Of a stretch of DNA of 64,000 nt, positions 63,142 through 64,000 are shown one piece after another. The stretch is from an uncultured Collinsella sp. (GTDB lineage: Bacteria > Actinomycetota > Coriobacteriia > Coriobacteriales > Coriobacteriaceae), in the NCBI GenBank assembly GCA_958369225.1, contig CATXID010000001.1, positions 186,001-250,000 on the forward strand, given 5' to 3'. The position numbers were made by a program, and so were the translations under genes. The notes beneath the pieces were generated by a model, which did not search any database, was not told the origin of the DNA, and saw only the letters and a program-made list of their open reading frames with translations. How positions within the stretch are numbered: position 1 is the first letter of the stretch; each line of letters starts with the position of its first letter.

Positions 63142-63207
63142 CGAGCGTGGATAATCTCCCACTTTGGACTCGAAGCCACGCCAAAAGTGGGAGATTATCC
63201 ACGCTCG
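63142..63207. repeat. Perfect 24-bp inverted repeat
   Basis: 63142-63165 (CGAGCGTGGATAATCTCCCA then CTTT) is exactly inverted at 63184-63207 around an 18-nt loop. The remaining DNA to 63421 holds nothing I can identify; one 130-codon open frame runs across both the palindrome and the tRNA promoter and is not protein-like. Confidence 0.85.
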
Positions 63208-63421
63208 ATTCTGCTGGGGAAGCCCGATCTCGACCTATATATAGGTGCAAATGAGCCGTTATCGAAGCAATATTCTGCAGGCTCACTCCACTACGCCAAA
63301 GTGTTCCCTCGGGAAATGTTACCGCTACATGCAAATCCAGCGTCCTTCATATCCAAACGCAGTAAAACCGCAGGTCAAAGGTATATAGATACGCCCGGAG
63401 CCGTGTATCTAGAGGTTTTCG

Positions 63422-63451
63422 TTGACAGCCCCCAAGGTTGCATCGTATTAT
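63422..63451 (+). promoter_or_regulatory. Promoter of the tRNA-Tyr-Thr-Met-tuf unit
   Basis: A consensus TTGACA (63422-63427) and TATTAT (63446-63451) with 18-base spacing, followed by a T/C-rich start region. It lies about 60 bases before tRNA-Tyr. Confidence 0.75.
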
Positions 63452-63513
63452 CTTTTTCGTTCGCGGGGGCGGCGGTCCAAAAGACCAAAGAACCTGCGGA
63501 TACTTGAACGATT

Positions 63514-63595
63514 GGGAGTTTGCCCGAGTGGTTAATGGGGACGGGCTGTAAACCCGTTGGCTCTGCCTACATAGGTTCGAATCCTATAGCTCCCA
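63514..63595 (+). tRNA. tRNA-Tyr (anticodon GTA)
   Basis: A long-variable-arm tRNA. Acceptor GGGAGTT pairs with AGCTCCC with one G-U. The anticodon arm ACGGG-CTGTAAA-CCCGT gives GTA. The T arm is ATAGGTTCGAATCCTAT. CCA is not encoded. Confidence 0.95.
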
Positions 63596-63605
63596 CCCGT
63601 CAAGT

Positions 63606-63681
63606 GCCTGTATAGCTCAGTCGGTAGAGCACTTCGTTGGTAACGAAGAGGTCACCAGTTCAAGTCTGGTTGCAGGCTCCA
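63606..63681 (+). tRNA. tRNA-Thr (anticodon GGT)
   Basis: Acceptor GCCTGTA pairs with TGCAGGC with one G-U-type pair. The anticodon arm CTTCG-TTGGTAA-CGAAG gives GGT. CCA is encoded. It lies 10 bases after tRNA-Tyr. Confidence 0.95.
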
Positions 63682-63684
63682 TCC

Positions 63685-63761
63685 GGCGGTGTAGCTCAGT
63701 TGGTTAGAGCACACGGTTCATACCCGTGGCGTCACTGGTTCGAATCCAGTCACCGCTACCA
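63685..63761 (+). tRNA. tRNA-Met (anticodon CAT, elongator type)
   Basis: Acceptor GGCGGTG pairs with CACCGCT (first pair G-U). The anticodon arm CACGG-TTCATAC-CCGTG gives CAT. It lacks the three G-C pairs of initiator tRNA. CCA is encoded. A tRNA-Ile with modified CAT is a less likely alternative. Confidence 0.9.
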
Positions 63762-63772
63762 TAGGTAACACG

Positions 63773-63803
63773 GTGGCTTCTCAATAGTATGTTGAGAGGC
63801 CAC
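63773..63803 (+). promoter_or_regulatory. Hairpin in the tuf leader
   Basis: GTGGCTTCTCAA (63773-63784) pairs with TTGAGAGGCCAC (63792-63803), one G-U, 7-nt loop, between tRNA-Met and tuf. It lacks a T run and could be a processing site separating the tRNAs from the mRNA. Confidence 0.5.
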
Positions 63804-63857
63804 TATGGTATAAAGGCAAAGTCCCGTCCGGGGACGACCTGTTTAGAGGAGGGCTTT

Positions 63858-64000
63858 ATGGCCAAAGAGAAGTTTGAGCGCACTAAGCCGCATGTTAACA
63901 TCGGCACCATTGGTCACGTCGACCACGGCAAGACCACGCTGACCGCTGCCATCACCAAGGTTCTCTCCGAGACCGAGGGCTGCAAGGCTGACTTCACTGC
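63858..64000 (+). CDS. tuf: Elongation factor Tu, N-terminal part (cut by window end)
   Basis: The first 47 codons are present. [20 protein letters not shown] followed by [11 protein letters not shown] gives the G1 P-loop (GHVDHGKT). It delivers aminoacyl-tRNA to the ribosome. AGGAGGG lies 8 bases upstream. The tRNA-tuf arrangement, with Tyr/Thr tRNAs before tuf, is widespread in bacteria. Confidence 0.97.
   Translation, partial: MAKEKFERTKPHVNIGTIGHVDHGKTTLTAAITKVLSETEGCKADFT

Noticed and set aside
63118..63507. A 129-codon open frame between the repeats and tRNA-Tyr
   Set aside because: It spans a perfect palindrome and the consensus tRNA promoter, has no ribosome site, and matches no family I recognise.

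Overview
The window reads as chromosome of a high-GC actinobacterium of the class Coriobacteriia, most likely Collinsella or a close relative. This is inferred from gene content and style (Asp23/AmaP cluster, fused ECF ATPases, fused substrate-binding protein/permease, type III pantothenate kinase, LAXTG-type surface protein, GC-rich codon use) and was not tested by any search. It is almost entirely core and housekeeping DNA. There is no prophage, transposase gene, CRISPR array or defence island. The unusual content lies between the genes, which carry many inverted-repeat elements in several recognisable families.

Layout. 0-5 kb: a DUF389 membrane protein, then a very large sortase-anchored CAP-domain surface protein with a G9 tract near its start. 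5-14 kb: OPT transporter, coaX, dCMP deaminase, an Nfu-type Fe-S protein, lgt, a large membrane protein and yebC. 13-18 kb: the amaP / DUF2273 / asp23 envelope operon, a YitT protein and a zinc-ribbon membrane protein. 17-21 kb: divergent M20 peptidase and YtcJ-like amidohydrolase. 21-24 kb: groES-groEL, bracketed by two giant nested palindromes. 24-28 kb: FMN riboswitch, ribU, a fused two-domain ECF ATPase and ecfT, then two tandem flavin-reductase-like genes. 28-34 kb: argCJBD behind candidate ArgR boxes. 34-39 kb (minus strand): tRNA-Val, asnB and an amino-acid ABC receptor/permease fusion. 38-49 kb: a MurE-like ligase, HAD phosphatase, murI, rph, rdgB, dtd, veg, ispE, tRNA-Pro, tatA, greA, and a lysS carrying a C-terminal tRNA-binding domain. 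49-56 kb: threonine/serine exporter, DUF2798 protein, clpC, pepD. 56-62 kb: mntP (minus), then disA-ispD-ispF-cysS and rlmB-NYN. 62-64 kb: a tRNA cluster (Thr, Tyr, Thr, Met) leading into tuf, which is cut by the window end.

Functional links. ispE, ispD and ispF supply three consecutive-stage enzymes of the MEP isoprenoid pathway. murI and the MurE-like ligase serve the cell wall. argCJBD takes glutamate to N-acetylornithine/ornithine by the cyclic acetyl route. ribU-ecfA-ecfT forms a complete riboflavin importer under FMN control. groESL and clpC are chaperone/protease functions. rdgB, dtd, disA and rlmB are quality-control and translation genes.

Most interesting non-coding signals: three tandem 57-nt inverted-repeat units with covarying inner stems (62843-63060); two nested palindromes with perfect 38-bp arms flanking groESL; a hairpin core shared by the 3' regions of lysS and cysS; a ~53-nt element that begins exactly at the stop codons of asp23 and rph; a family of GGGGAC hairpins; a GGGACGGGGCT family; and two MITE-like elements with inverted ends.
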